Shown: positions 11,736 through 22,763 of the stretch, one piece after another
Layout of the letters: every line of letters begins with the position of its first letter
Numbering within the stretch: position 1 is the first letter of the stretch
Assembly: GCA_029959085.1 (NCBI GenBank)
Contig: JARWIR010000035.1
Span: forward strand, 7,608,501 to 7,672,500
Length of the DNA: 64,000 nucleotides
Source of the DNA: Nemophila menziesii
Taxonomy: Eukaryota > Streptophyta > Magnoliopsida > Boraginales > Hydrophyllaceae
Direction: 5' to 3'
The notes under the pieces: generated by a model
Database searches by the model: none
Seen by the model: the letters and a program-made list of their open reading frames with translations, nothing else
Told to the model about the DNA's origin: nothing
Made by a program: the position numbers and the translations under genes

Positions 11736-13780
11736 ATGTACTCAAACTCCGAGAGTTTAATCCGAGATAAAAACAAGAGAGAGAAAGAGGTAATAGAAAA
11801 AGCAAAGAAAGAAAGAGAAATGGAGGATTTAAATATTCATAATGTTGAAGATCTTGGCATTGAGTTGGATGCGAATGGCCATCCGGTAGTGCCACCAATT
11901 ATTCCTAATCCACCTTTCTCACTGATCAAAAAAATCATCCACCTATGCAACAAGCTCAACCTCCAATGCATAATGATCCATGGTTCATACATGGTCCAGA
12001 ACAAGTTCCGCATCGCGCTCCTGCTCTTGGTATTGGTCCTGCGAATATTAATGTTGCACGGTATTGACCCGACCCTGGTATATTATCCCAATTTCAGAAT
12101 TTTGGAAACTTTCATGGAGTACGTGGAGAAGATCCTATTCGTGCAGTACAAAAGTTCATGCAAATCTGCGATTCATATAAAACGCAAGGAGTGACCAAAG
12201 AGCAGATGTACTATGCTAATTTCAGATTTTTCGTGATAGACGCAGCTAGTGAATGACATGATTCACAACAAGAAGCATGAGCAATAAACAATTGGGATGA
12301 GCTACAAACAGCGTTTTTCAATCGTTATTATCCGAGTAACATGAGATTAGATGCACAGGTTGATTTGACATCATTTGTCCAAGAACAAGAAGAAACTTTG
12401 GGAAGATGTTTGACAAGATTTCAGTTGTGTTTGAGAAGAGTTCCTGACCATGGCCTTACAAAACAACAACAGTTGAAGATGTTTTATAAAGGTCTTTATG
12501 GAGGATCAAGAAAAGACCTCGATTTATTATGTGGATATGGTTTCTTACAGGTAGCTCCAACACATGCTAAAATTATTTTGAATCGAACAATAAAGAATGA
12601 GAAAGGTTGGAATACAGTAAGAACACCTATTCGAGGTGGAAAAGAAAGTAGTATGGGAATCGATAATTCTCCTCTTTGGAGAATAAATTGAAGAATAAAT
12701 TGAAGAATAAATTGGAGCAACAATGAAACAGCTTACTTTAGCTGTTAAAGAAGGTTTTTCAGGTAAGAGAGCAGGTGTTAATGTTACTCAAGAGATATAT
12801 GGGTTTCCGAATTGTGGTGTTCAAGATCACGATTGGGAGCATTGTCAAAGTAATCCAGAATCTGTAACGTTTGTTTCTAATCGAGGGAAATACAATTCTG
12901 GTGGTCAAGGGTATCAACTAAATAGAAACCATCCGGGTTTCCAGTATTTGAATCCTAATGGGGCAGTTAATCCTAGATATGCATATCAGCCGCGTCCCCA
13001 AGGTAACAATTATCAACATAGACCACAGAATAATTACCAAGGAGGACAAGGTAACAGCTATCATGTTCAGAGACAGCCTTCTGAAGATAATTATAATGAC
13101 ACCATTAATCAAAGAGCTTTACCCGCTCAACCTCAAGAAGGTACGAATGATCTTCATCAAACTGTAGAAAAATTAATCGCAATTCAAACACAATCGATCC
13201 AAAATCAGCAAGCTTCTGAAGTTGCGATTAAGTTATTGGAAAATCAAATAGCTCAGATGTCGAAACAATTGAGTCACCATCCACAAGGGCAACTCCCTAG
13301 TGATACTGAAAATCCGAGACAGACAGATGATTGTAATGCTATCGCGCTAAGAAGTGGTAAGAAGCTCCATCCACCTCCTTTTCCTGTTATGAAAGAAAAA
13401 GAAGTTACCAGTAAAGAAAACCCGGTAAAGGATGTGGAAGAAAAGGATGATGAACCTGAAGTGATTCCTTTTCTGGAAATTCCTAAGAAGAAAGATGTTG
13501 TAGAAACCCGTCCTCCTCCACCTTTCCCCTCAAGAATTCAAAAAAAAGGAGATATGGATGAGTATTAGAGATTTTTAAATAGGGTGAGAGGTCTTAAAAT
13601 CAACATACCGTTGTTAGAAGCTATTAAAGATATACCAAAGTATGTGAAGTTCTTGAAGAGGGCCATCACCAATAAGAGGCCTTATTGTAATAATGAGAGG
13701 ATATGATTGCCAGAAGAGTGTAGCGCAATCTGTCAAAGTAAGTAGCCACCTAAGTTACTTGATCCTGGAGTTTTACGATT
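11736..13780 (+). pseudogene. gag: gag of element B, frameshifted
   Basis: This is the capsid gene of element B. The start at 11736 (MYSNSESLIRD) aligns with ATG 2970 of element A; an upstream in-frame ATG at 11652 lies in leader sequence. The product carries a highly charged KR/E-rich leader, then the capsid domain (to about 12700; the best open part is 12341-12691). A 281-codon frame (12723-13568) follows, with a zinc-knuckle remnant 'FPNCGVQDHDWEHC' whose first Cys is Phe, a Gln/Asn-rich region and the 'LRSGKKLHPPP' and 'RPPPPFPSRIQ' stretches. A short tandem 'gaagaataaattga' triplication at about 12680-12715 caused one of the frame breaks. Confidence 0.87.
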
Positions 13781-15743
13781 CCGATTTCTATTAGTAATGA
13801 GTGGCAAGGAAAGGCGTTATGCAATTTCGGTGCGAGTATTAATCTTATGCCCAAATCAGTTTTTGATAAGTTGAAGATGGGAGATGTGAGACCAACTTCT
13901 ATGGTCTTGCAAATGGCTGACAAATCCCTCGTACATCCTGAGGGACGAATCGAAGATGTCCTCGTCAAGGCAGGTACTTTAATTTTTCCCGTTGATTTTT
14001 TTATTCTTGAATACAAAGCTGATAAGAATGTCCCCATTATTTTTGGAAGACCATTACTAGCCACGGGGAGTACTATAATTGATGTAGAAAACAAAGAATT
14101 GACTATGCGAATCCAAGACGAGGAGGTAAAGTTCAATGTGTTTAGGGCTATAAAGTTTCTAGATGTTCCAGGAGATTGCTTCTGAATGGATGTAGCAAAA
14201 CATGACACGCAAGAGGTATTTGATTGTTTCAATTATGATGATATCTTGCAGGCTTCCTTAACACTTGACTTACCTGAGATGATGAAAGAGCTTGCCGAAA
14301 CAGTGTCAGCTCTTAATTCTGAGAATCTGAAATATAGGCGTCCTGCCTATGAACCTGTGAGAGAATCGCGGGAGATAGTTACTAAAAAGAAACCATCCAT
14401 TGAATCTCCTCCGCAGTTGGAAGAAAAATCATTACCAACACACTTGAGGTATGCGTATTTAGGTATTAATGACACTCTACCTGTTATTGTTTCAGCAAAT
14501 TTGACAGGTCCTCAAGAAGATAAACTGTTTTGTGTACTAAGAGCTAATAAAGAGGCGATTGGTTGGACTATTGCTGACATCAAAGGTATTAGTCCTTCCT
14601 ATTGCCAACACAAAATTATTCTAGAGGATGATAGTGCACTTTTAGTTGAAGGCGAAAGGAGATTAATGCCAGCTACGAAAGAAGTGGTGAAGAAAGAATT
14701 TAGTAAGTTACTAGATGCGGGAATCATTTATCCCATAACTAGTAGCAAATGGGTAAGTCCAGTTCAATGCATGCCAACGAAGGGTGGTATTACTACCGTC
14801 CTAAATGCTCAGAATGAAGCCATTCCCCCCGAGAACCTTTTTCGGTTGGAGAGTGTGTATGGATTATCGTAAGTTGAACAAGGCTACTAGAAAAGATCAC
14901 TTTCCGCTCCCTAATATAGATCAAATGTTGGATAAGTTGGATGGTAGGGAATATTACATCTTTTTGGATGATTATTCAGGGTATAATCAAATTTATATAG
15001 ATCCAGCAAAGCACCACAAGACCACTTTTACACGTCCTTTTGGTACATTTGCCTTTCGAATGATGCCACTTGGACTATGTAATGCACCTGCTACTTTTCA
15101 GAGATGTATGATGGTGATTTTCTGGGTATGATCGATAATTTCCTTGACGTATTTATGGATGACTTTTCTGTATTTGGTGATAACTTTGATGAGTGTTTAC
15201 AGAACTTGGAGAAGGTATTGATTAGATGCAAGGAAACTGATTTGGTTTTGAACTGGGAAAAATGTCATTTTATGGTTCGTGAAGGTATAGTGTTCGGACA
15301 CAAAGTTTCGAGTGCAGGCTTAGAAGTTGATCGTGCTAAGATTGAGGTAATAAAGACTCTTCCCCCTCCTATTTCTGTAAAAGGGGTGAGAAGTTTTTTA
15401 GGCCATGCTGGTTTCTATCGTCGTTTCATTAAAGACTTTCGAAGATCGCAAAACCATTGTGTAACTTACTCGAAAAGGACTCCAAATTCCTTTTTGATGA
15501 ATCTTGAATGAAGGCATTTCAAGAGATTAAAGAGAAGCTTATTACTGCTCCTATTTGCTACCTCCTGATTGGAAGAATCTGTTTGAAGTTATGTGTGATG
15601 CTAGTGATTTGGCTATGGTTGATGTGTTGGGTCAGAGAAAAGATAAGGTATTTCATTCTATCTATTATGAGAGTAAGACTTTCACTAGTGCTCAGATTAA
15701 TTATACGGTTACTGAGAAGGAACTTTTAGAGGTTGTTTATGCA
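13781..15743 (+). pseudogene. pol: Protease, RT and start of RNase H of element B
   Basis: Protease: the active-site Asp is Asn here ('LCNFGASINLMP' near 13820-13850), so it would be inactive; 'FGRPLL' follows at about 14040. A linker leads to RT at 14440, which shows 'LLDAGIIYPITSS', 'DYRKLNKATRKDHFPLP' after a frameshift near 14840, and catalytic FMDD at 15152-15163. '[15 protein letters not shown]' comes next, then a one-base frameshift near 15440. RNase H starts at about 15510 with '[18 protein letters not shown]' and 'TEKELLEVVYA', then is cut at 15743 by the Helitron. The same frame resumes at 19156. Confidence 0.9.
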
Positions 15744-15770
15744 CTAGGTATAGCCCGTGCCTTAAGGCAC
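15744..15770 (-). other. Helitron 3' terminal hairpin and CTAG
   Basis: The perfect palindrome GTGCCTTAAGGCAC (15757-15770) forms the terminal hairpin. It is followed on the minus strand by GGGCTATAC and the end CTAG. This is the rolling-circle termination signal expected at a Helitron 3' end. Confidence 0.88.
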
Positions 15771-15796
15771 TTCAAAACATAAAAATTGAGACAAAT

Positions 15797-16366
15797 TATG
15801 GTTAAGGTTAAGGTTAGGTTTAAGGTTAAGTTAAAGTTAAGGTTAAGGTCAAGGTGCCGATAAAAAAAAAGATTAAGGTTAAGATTAAAGTTAAGGTTAA
15901 GGTTAAGGTTATGGTTAAGGTTAATGATAAGGTTAAGGATATGGTTAAGGTTAATAGTTAAGGGGTTAGGGTTAAGTTAAGGGGTAAGGTTAGAATTAAG
16001 GTTAAGGTTAAGGTTAATGTTAATGTTAATGTTAATGTTAATGTTAATGTTAAGGTTAAAGTTAAAGTAAAGGTTATTTTAATTTTAAGGTTAAGGATAA
16101 GGTTAATGTTAAGGTTAAGGTTAAGGTTAAGGCTTTGGCTAAGGCTACGACTAAGGATATAGTGAAGGCTAAGGCTATGTTTAAATGTCAAGTTAAGGTT
16201 AAGGTTAAGTTTAAGGTTGAGGTTGAGGTTGAGGTTGAGGTTAAGGTAAGAGTTAAGGTTAATATTAAGGTTAAGGTTTAAGTTTATGGGTTAAGGGTTA
16301 AAATCAAGCTTTTGGTCAATGGTAAGGTAAGGTCAAGGTTAAGGTTAAGGTTAATTTTAAGGTTGA
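15797..16366. repeat. Degenerate (GGTTAA)n hexamer array, block 1
   Basis: Tandem hexamers of GGTTAA/TTAAGG type, with many point variants (GGTTAT, AGTTAA, GTTAAT) and short homogeneous runs such as the GTTAAT run at 16015-16050. It resembles a telomere-like repeat in base skew but is not the plant TTTAGGG unit. The array lies inside the Helitron. Confidence 0.9.
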
Positions 16367-17029
16367 GAAATTTGGGAAGTTTTGTATGGAATGGTTTTAT
16401 ATTATAAATTTAAGGTAAACGTTAGTATTCCGATATATAATATTAATTTTAAAAAATGTTTGATTAGTTCATATAATATATACGATCTTGTAATAAAAAT
16501 AAATAAGAAAATATGCAATTAAGTTGTGATGCTCATTTGGTCATATTTTAATATTGATAAAAATTTAAAAGTTAGGTGTATCCTATTTTATATAGATATC
16601 TTATTTTGGTTAAGGTAAATCTAAAAATTAATTAAGTATTAATTTTTTTATGATTCAAATATAAAATGCAAAACTTGGTCTTTTAATAGCAAAAATTGTT
16701 TTTCTAATTTATACATGATAGATATTATATAACATATATAGCTACGTTGAGTATAGAATGACACATACTTTATTAAAAATAGAATGCTTAAACGTGTCTT
16801 TCATGAGTAATCATCTTTCAATTTAATTTATCCGTATGTTTGCTACATATATGAGTTTATATTTAGATATATTTATTATTAAAACGAAACTATTTTTTGA
16901 ATACTATAAAATCCGAGATTGAAGGAAATAAATTTGAGGTAAAACGTAAGTATATATATGTTTTTATTTTATATTAATTAATTATGAGAAGAATATGGAA
17001 ATTATGAGAAGAATAAGGGGGTTTTAAGT
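16367..17029. other. AT-rich unique stretch between hexamer blocks
   Basis: About 660 bases of AT-rich sequence without hexamers or a credible ORF. Its last part ('attatgagaagaat' at about 16981-17015) resembles the stretch at 19030-19090 near the Helitron 5' end, so part of it may be a duplicated Helitron flank. Confidence 0.5.
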
Positions 17030-18270
17030 ATTAAGGTTAAGGTTTAAGGTTTAAGGTTTAAGCTTTAAGCTTTAAGCTTTAAGGTTCATGGTTCAAGTTA
17101 AGATTAATTTTATAATTAAGGTTAAAGTTAATTTTTATCTTTAAGGTTAAGATCAAGGTTAAAAAAGTAAAGATGAAGGTGAAGGTGAAAGTTAAATTTA
17201 AGGTTTAAGATTTAAGGTTAAGGTAAAGGTTAAGGTTTGAGGTTCAAGGTTCAAGGTTTAAGATTTAAGGTTAAGGTTAATTTTAATGTAAATTTTTAAA
17301 CTTTAAGTTTAAAGTTAAGGTTGAGGTCAAGGTGAAGGTGAAGATGAAGATTAGGTTTATGGTTTAAAGTTTAAGGTTTATGTTTAAGGTTTAATATCTA
17401 AGGTTATGGTTAAGTTTAAGGTTAAAGTTGAGGTTAATATTATTGTTAAGGTTAAGGGTAAGGGTGAGGGCAAGTTTAACGTTAACAATAAGGTTAAGTT
17501 TAAGTTTAAGTTTATGTTTAAGTTTAAATTTAAGTGTAAGTTGAAGTTTAAGTTTAAGTTTAAGTTTAAGGTTAAGGTTAAGGTTAATGTTAGGTTAGGG
17601 TTAAGGTTATTATTTAAAAAGTTGAGGTTGGGGTTAAGGTTAAGGTTACGGTTAAGGGGTTAAGGAGTTAAGGGATAAGGGTTAAGTTTAAGGTTAATGT
17701 TAAGTTTATGGTTATGGTTAAGGCTAAGACTAAGACTAAGGCTAGGGATAAGTTTAATGCTAAGTCTAAAGCTAAGGCTAAGGTTAAGGCTAAGGCTAAG
17801 GCTAAGTATAAGGGTAAGAGTAAGGCTAAGGCTAAGGCTACGACTAAGACTAAGGCTAAGGCTAAGGCTACGACTAAGACTAAGACTAAGGCTAAGGCTA
17901 AGGCTAAGGGTAAGGCCAAGGCTAAGGCTAAGGCTAAGGGTAAGGCCAAGGCTAAGGCTAAGACTAAGACTAAGGTTAACACTAAGGCTAAGGCTAGGTC
18001 GATGGCTAGGGCCAGGGATAGGGCCAGGGCTAGGGTTAAGGAGAAGGTTAAGGTCAAGTTTAAGGTTAATGTTAAGGTTAAATTTAAGTTAGAGGTTGAT
18101 GTTAAGTTTAATTCAAGGTTGAGGTTGAGTTTTAGGTTAAGGTTAAAGGTAAGGTTAAATTTAAGTTAGAGGTTGATATTAAGTTTAATTCAAAGGTTGA
18201 GGTTGAGGTTGACTTTGAGGTTAAGGTTAAAGTTAAGGTTTAGGTTACGGTTAAGAATTTAGGTTAAGGT
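17030..18270. repeat. Degenerate hexamer array, block 2, with GGCTAA sub-block
   Basis: This is a second block of hexamers with local homogenisation: TTTAAG/GTTTAA types (17030-17560), GGTTAA (17570-17700), then an almost pure AAGGCT/AAGACT sub-block at about 17715-18030, and GGTTAA again to 18270. Because the period is six, long frames stay open on both strands. Those frames encode only Lys-Ala or Leu-Arg repeats and are not genes. Confidence 0.9.
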
Positions 18271-18570
18271 TAGAGGTTTGCGGTCAGCGTGGATCAATAC
18301 AGAACTTTTAGATGTCTCATGAAGTGGGATAAGGGACAATTAAATTTTTATTAGAAAAAGAATTAATGCAATTAATGTGAAGAAATTAATTAAGGGACCA
18401 AAGACGATCATGCTCGTCTTTTTTGTAGAGGGTCCAACCCGTTTAAAAAATACTTTAGTATATAGATATAGAGATATAATGAATAATGAATGTTAATGGT
18501 CAATTATCAGATTATTTTAATTATTAATTATCTTTTAAGTGTTTATTAATTTTAAATTTTTATATGATAG

Positions 18571-18627
<57 letters not shown>

Positions 18628-19155
18628 CCTATGAATTCCATCTTGACCAATTAATATTCTATAATTTTTTATTGGATGAATCGATATATTTCTTGTCTTG
18701 AAAAGTTTATTTTTATAAAGTTGAAATGATTTCTTTCAAAATTATATATGTTTTGACAAAAAAAATAAAAGAAATAAAAAATTATCTAAATATTGTAATG
18801 TAAAGTGATTTTTTTTAATTTTATATTATATCTAGTTGAACTTTTCTTATAATAAATTATGAATAAAATCTTAAATTTTTTAGTACTTTATAAATTTTAT
18901 TTATATGAAAGTTAATTTGAATACTTATATTAATTTGAATACTTATAATTTTATTTGTATGAAGGTTAAATGGATTTCATATTATTTAATATTTTCATGC
19001 GTATGTGTATATAATAAATGAAAATAAAAGAGAAGAATGAGGGAATTATGAGATGAATGAGGGGATTATGAGATAAATGGGGGGATTATGAGACTAACGG
19101 GGAAGTTTGAGGATAAATAGGGTAAATTAGTTATCATTCTGCTTTATTATATAGA
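18271..19155 (-). other. AT-rich 5' part of the Helitron, with (AT)n
   Basis: No gene is seen. A TA microsatellite lies at 18579-18623. At 18474, read on the minus strand, there is a second Helitron-5'-like start (TCTCTATATCTATATACTAA), 680 bases inside the outer 5' end at 19155. Direct near-repeats of 'gggattatgag' (about 19025-19105) lie close to the outer terminus. Confidence 0.6.
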
Positions 19156-19651
19156 TTTGACAAATTTCGTTCCTACCTCCTTGGGGCGAAAATTGTTGTA
19201 TTTACCAATCATTTTTCTATTAAGTACCTTATATAGAAGAATGATGCTAAGCCGCGGTTAATCAGATGGGTTTTGTTGTTGCAAGAGTTTGATATAGAGA
19301 TTCGAGATCGAAATAGGTGTGATAATAAGTTGAAGATCATTTGTCTCGTCTTGAAGGTTCCAAATCGAATAGTGGTCCTGAGTAGTTAGAGAGGAGTTTT
19401 CATATGAGAGTTTATTTGCTATTTATGATGGTGCTCCTTGGTATGCAGACATTGCAAATCTTATTGTGAGTGATTCTTTTCCTGAAAGAGCTACTTCACA
19501 AGATAAGAAGAGATTGATAAGTCGTGCTAAACAATTCTTCAGGGAAGATCTTTTTCTCTACAAAGTATGTGGTGACTAAATGGTAAGAAGATGCATACCT
19601 GAGAGTGATGTGTTATCAGTAGTTGCGGGTTGTCATGATTCACCCTATGGA
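19156..19651 (+). pseudogene. pol: RNase H end and integrase start of element B
   Basis: The pol reading resumes directly after the Helitron: the C-terminal half of RNase H ('[18 protein letters not shown]' at about 19258-19311), a decayed 'DHLSRLE'-like tail, then the integrase N-terminus up to the zinc-region sequence 'VVAGCHDSPYG' at about 19619-19651. Several stops and a frameshift are present. At 19651 the text changes abruptly to minus-strand gag of the C family. Integrase resumes at 30968. Confidence 0.87.
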
Positions 19652-19921
19652 GCACCGTTGAATAATCCATGAGTTGCAAACTGTGTTAACATCCATGGAT
19701 CAGGCTTAAATTTAGCGGCTTGGATTTCTGGAGCGCGAATTCCTCGTGGTTGCACTCTAAATTTGATGGGTAGCTTTAGTCTCCTTGGGTTCTCCATCTG
19801 TAACTATCTATAAAACAAAAACTAAAAGACAAAAGTGTAAAATAGAACTAACTGAAAATAAGAGCACAAGATATATGCACAAGGACTACAGATGTAGTCC
19901 CCGACAGCGGCGCCAAAAACT
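19652..19921 (-). mobile_element. Start of a second C-family internal region (leader and gag N-terminus)
   Basis: Beyond the 3' LTR of element C the sequence continues, on the minus strand, with a primer-binding site (19898-19915), a leader and the first 49 codons of gag (start codon 19797-19795, MENPRRLKLPIKFRV). This matches the start of gag in element C at 29329. It breaks at 19652 against integrase of element B. It is therefore the stump of a tandem C copy, left by a deletion. Confidence 0.88.
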
Positions 19922-21231
19922 TGGTACGGCCTAGGGTGTGATAAAAAGATATATAAATTAGATGCAAATAAACACCCTAAAGCTAGCACGGTTCTGCAAG
20001 TATACAGATCGTATGCAAGTTTTAATGATTAAGTAAGATTCGTTCCGCAGAGACTACGAAAGTTAGGGGAATCTTATGCAATAATCAAGTGCAAATAATT
20101 AAAGCTAGGACAAATAAAAAGCAGAAAAAGTAAAGACAAATAGATATTTATTTGGTTTTAAATTAATCTAAATTAAACTAAGAAATTAAAGACAGAAAAT
20201 TAAATGCAAGAGAAGAAGTAGTATGAGAATATAGCTTGAGTCAATAGCATGTAATCCCCACTAGTTTTGTCGTTCTAAACATGTAAGGGTTAATTATGTA
20301 GTGTTTCAATAATCGGTTCCAATTGCGCTAGGTAGTTTTAAATAGGATTTACCTATGTCAATAAGGAGTCCTAAGCAAACTGTTCCTGCAATTGGTAAAT
20401 AGCAATATATACTAAACCATAGTGATTATCTAGTTAGGTTGATTTGTCAGATCTAAACCGAATACTAGACGTTATGTGCTAAACATGTAATTAAACACCG
20501 TTGTCAATGGTGACCTAACTACTAGATGGTAATTCTATATGGCTGCGGTTCCACATGAACACATAATATAAATCCAAACACATAAACAGAGAATAAAAAC
20601 AATAATTCAATTTAAAACATAGAATTCCCAAATTAGATAAATGTCAACCAAAACTAGGGTTCATACATATATGCTAAAAACTCAAGCTAATGGAAATTTA
20701 GTTCATACTAATGGAAGAAAAGAAAGAAATTACAAATTTATAGGTAGAAGAAGACATATTGATGAATAGCTCCTTCCAGACTTCACTATTTATCCGATTG
20801 ATGCGTATGAGTATACCAAATTCATCGTCTCTGAATGATTTTCAACTTTGCTCTTGACCGTTTCTCCAAAATCCTCACCGTGTTTGAGATATAAGCTGAT
20901 TTGTGGTCGTAGGTGCAGAAATTCAGATTTAAGGCAACTTTTCCTTTTCCATGTTTTTAGCTTTTACTTCCTTATCTTCAATTTCCATGTTTATCTTCTT
21001 TCCTTTAGCTCACTTTACCAACTTGAACTCTAATTAATTACCATATATCTCTAAGGCTTCACACTAAATAAATAATTAAACCCAATATGCTCTAAAAATA
21101 ATAATTAATTAATTCAAGACCCAAAATAGGAAAGTGTACTAAATCAAGCTAAAATCGACCTATAAACTAATAAATACGCCTAAAATGATGTCTCAGAGAT
21201 AGATTTTATTATCACAAATGAGGAGACATCA
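19922..21231 (-). repeat. 3' LTR of element C, internally deleted
   Basis: Begins (minus strand) TGATGTCTCCTC at 21231 and ends with CCA at 19922. It matches the 5' LTR at 29454-30967 except for scattered substitutions and an internal gap of about 200 bases near 20797, corresponding to roughly 30317-30525. The missing stretch includes the TATA box, so this LTR should be promoterless. Confidence 0.9.
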
Positions 21232-21267
21232 AGACCCCCAACTCAAAGTTGTATCGTCCCGATACAA
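21232..21267 (-). other. Polypurine tract and preceding hairpin, element C
   Basis: On the minus strand an inverted repeat (arms TTGTATCG and CGATACAA, loop GGA; 21267-21249) is followed by GAGTTGGGGGTCT, which ends one base from the LTR start at 21231. The purine run is the expected plus-strand primer. The hairpin has counterparts with different bases but preserved pairing in elements B and D. Confidence 0.75.
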
Positions 21268-22763
21268 TAAAAGTAAAGAACAGTAGCGTAGTCAAATAAA
21301 CAAGAAGAAGAAGTCGGAGGAGAATAAGAACAGAACATAATGAATGATCCTAAATCATAGTATCTAAAAAGTCTCATGTAGTAATGCTTAAGAAATAATG
21401 CACAAGTATGCTTAATATACACATAATCAACAATCCATAAATTCAAGTCCAGATTATTTTCGCAATGCCAGAAGGAGAGGATGATAACTTAGTTCAGGTT
21501 AATGGCTATAGGTTGTTCATAGGTCCTAATATAGCATCCAATGGTCCGCTTACCTACTACCTATTAGCTCAATTGTTTCTCCACCAAGCAGTTAGAAATC
21601 CTAAGGTCTTTGGTTATAACTTGGCTTAGGGACGGTGTGGTATATTTGGATAATGAAAACTGAGCTTTTGACTCTCTCCTCACTAGCCATCAACGAATCG
21701 CCCTAGAGCTTGAGTTTCCACTCGAAGATGTTCTCACTCAACCCAATTTATTGATGCTTTTGATTTGCATCCCCAATAATCCCAATTTAAAACCCTTGAT
21801 GATATAAAATCCACTTTGCCGGTCCGAATATATATTCTTTTCTTTTCAAATCAATTTTTTTTCTTTTGTATAGCTATGATTCTCTTTTTGATGTTCGAGA
21901 TATCATGCTATTCTTTTTCATATATATATATTCTTTCTATGCCCTTGTTGGCAATTTTAGCTCGTGGCTTCTTTTCCATTCACTATGACCCCGGCAAAGG
22001 GTTATAATAACAACTTTCTCATCATCAATAAAATCACAATTACAATTTCCCAAACCCATTGTTCCCTAATTATGAAACCCACCACCCCAAACTCAAGCTC
22101 TAAAAACGACTTGTTTCAGGTTTTGCGATTCGAGTGCGGGTCATATAGATAAGTCCTACAAACTAAGGGTAAGGATTATAATGTGGTTCAAATAAAAAGG
22201 CTTTAGAAATGCTCAGAGGGGTTAAGACGGATAAATAATAACAATAATCAAATAAATGGGTGAGAAAGTATAAAAGGCTTCAAGTGTTTTTAACATGAAA
22301 GAACTACCTTATTCATTTTTCTAACTACCGGATTTCGTACGTTTTCATTATTAGTTCATAGACAAGTGGGTTTTCAACTAATTTCAAACCTCAAGTTCTA
22401 CACACCAAATAACTCTCCCTAAGTTTCAACGTGATTTCTTAACATTGCTCATTAACTTTTCTATCCTTTATTTCCTGTTTTCATACATGCATGCTAAACA
22501 AATTGTAACATCTTTCAAAAACATACTACTTACTATCATTAACCTAATAAAATCATGCTCAATTAGGTACATTCAAAATATTCTATGCCTTAATTCAATG
22601 CAAAAACGAAAAGAAGATGAGGACAACGAATCCCCATCCCCAACTAAAAAGTGAGCCCTGTCCCCACGACTCGAAAAAGACTCAAGAATCGAATAAAATT
22701 TAAAATTAAAACTAACTAAACTAACTAAACTACCTAATGCCTACAAGCTATTAAGAAAGAAAA
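21268..22763 (-). other. 3' non-coding region of element C
   Basis: No gene is supported. It contains blocks shared with B and D: 'cggacggtgtggta'-type sequence (21629-21655), the 'gagcttgagtttcc' region near 21708, the 'gagtgcgggtcatat' region near 22131, and an internal PPT-like motif (22084-22094). These blocks stand in the same order in all three elements although the surrounding sequence has diverged. Confidence 0.7.

Larger units (their letters stand above)
15744..19155 (-). mobile_element. Non-autonomous Helitron inserted in RNase H of element B
   Basis: Read on the minus strand, the insert begins TCTATATAATAAAGCAG (from 19155) and ends with a hairpin, nine bases and CTAG (15747-15744), the terminal structure of Helitrons. 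It sits between A (15743) and T (19156) without target duplication, as Helitrons do. Joining the flanks restores the RNase H frame seen in element C ('VVYA' then 'FDKFRSYL'), which gives the boundaries to the base. There is no Rep or helicase; the cargo is mostly a degenerate GGTTAA hexamer array plus AT-rich sequence. Confidence 0.9.

Noticed and set aside
17406..18169. Long open frames in the hexamer array on both strands (Lys-Ala, Leu-Arg and Thr-Leu repeats)
   Set aside because: A period of six keeps frames open by arithmetic. The predicted proteins are simple repeats in every frame, with no start context or conservation, so they are not genes.
15797..18270. An internal plant telomere
   Set aside because: The unit is GGTTAA/GGCTAA, not TTTAGGG. 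It lies inside a precisely bounded Helitron, so a telomere fusion is not needed to explain it.
19898..19915. A tRNA-Asp gene suggested by tRNA-complementary sequence
   Set aside because: Only the 18-base primer-binding site matches; no cloverleaf, A box or B box surrounds it here or at the other primer-binding sites.
20848..21033. Small gene at 20848-21033, with a near-identical copy at 30584-30769
   Set aside because: Both lie at the same place in the two LTRs of element C on the strand opposite to the element. The duplication is explained by the LTR, and the product is Phe/Leu-rich with no recognised domain.
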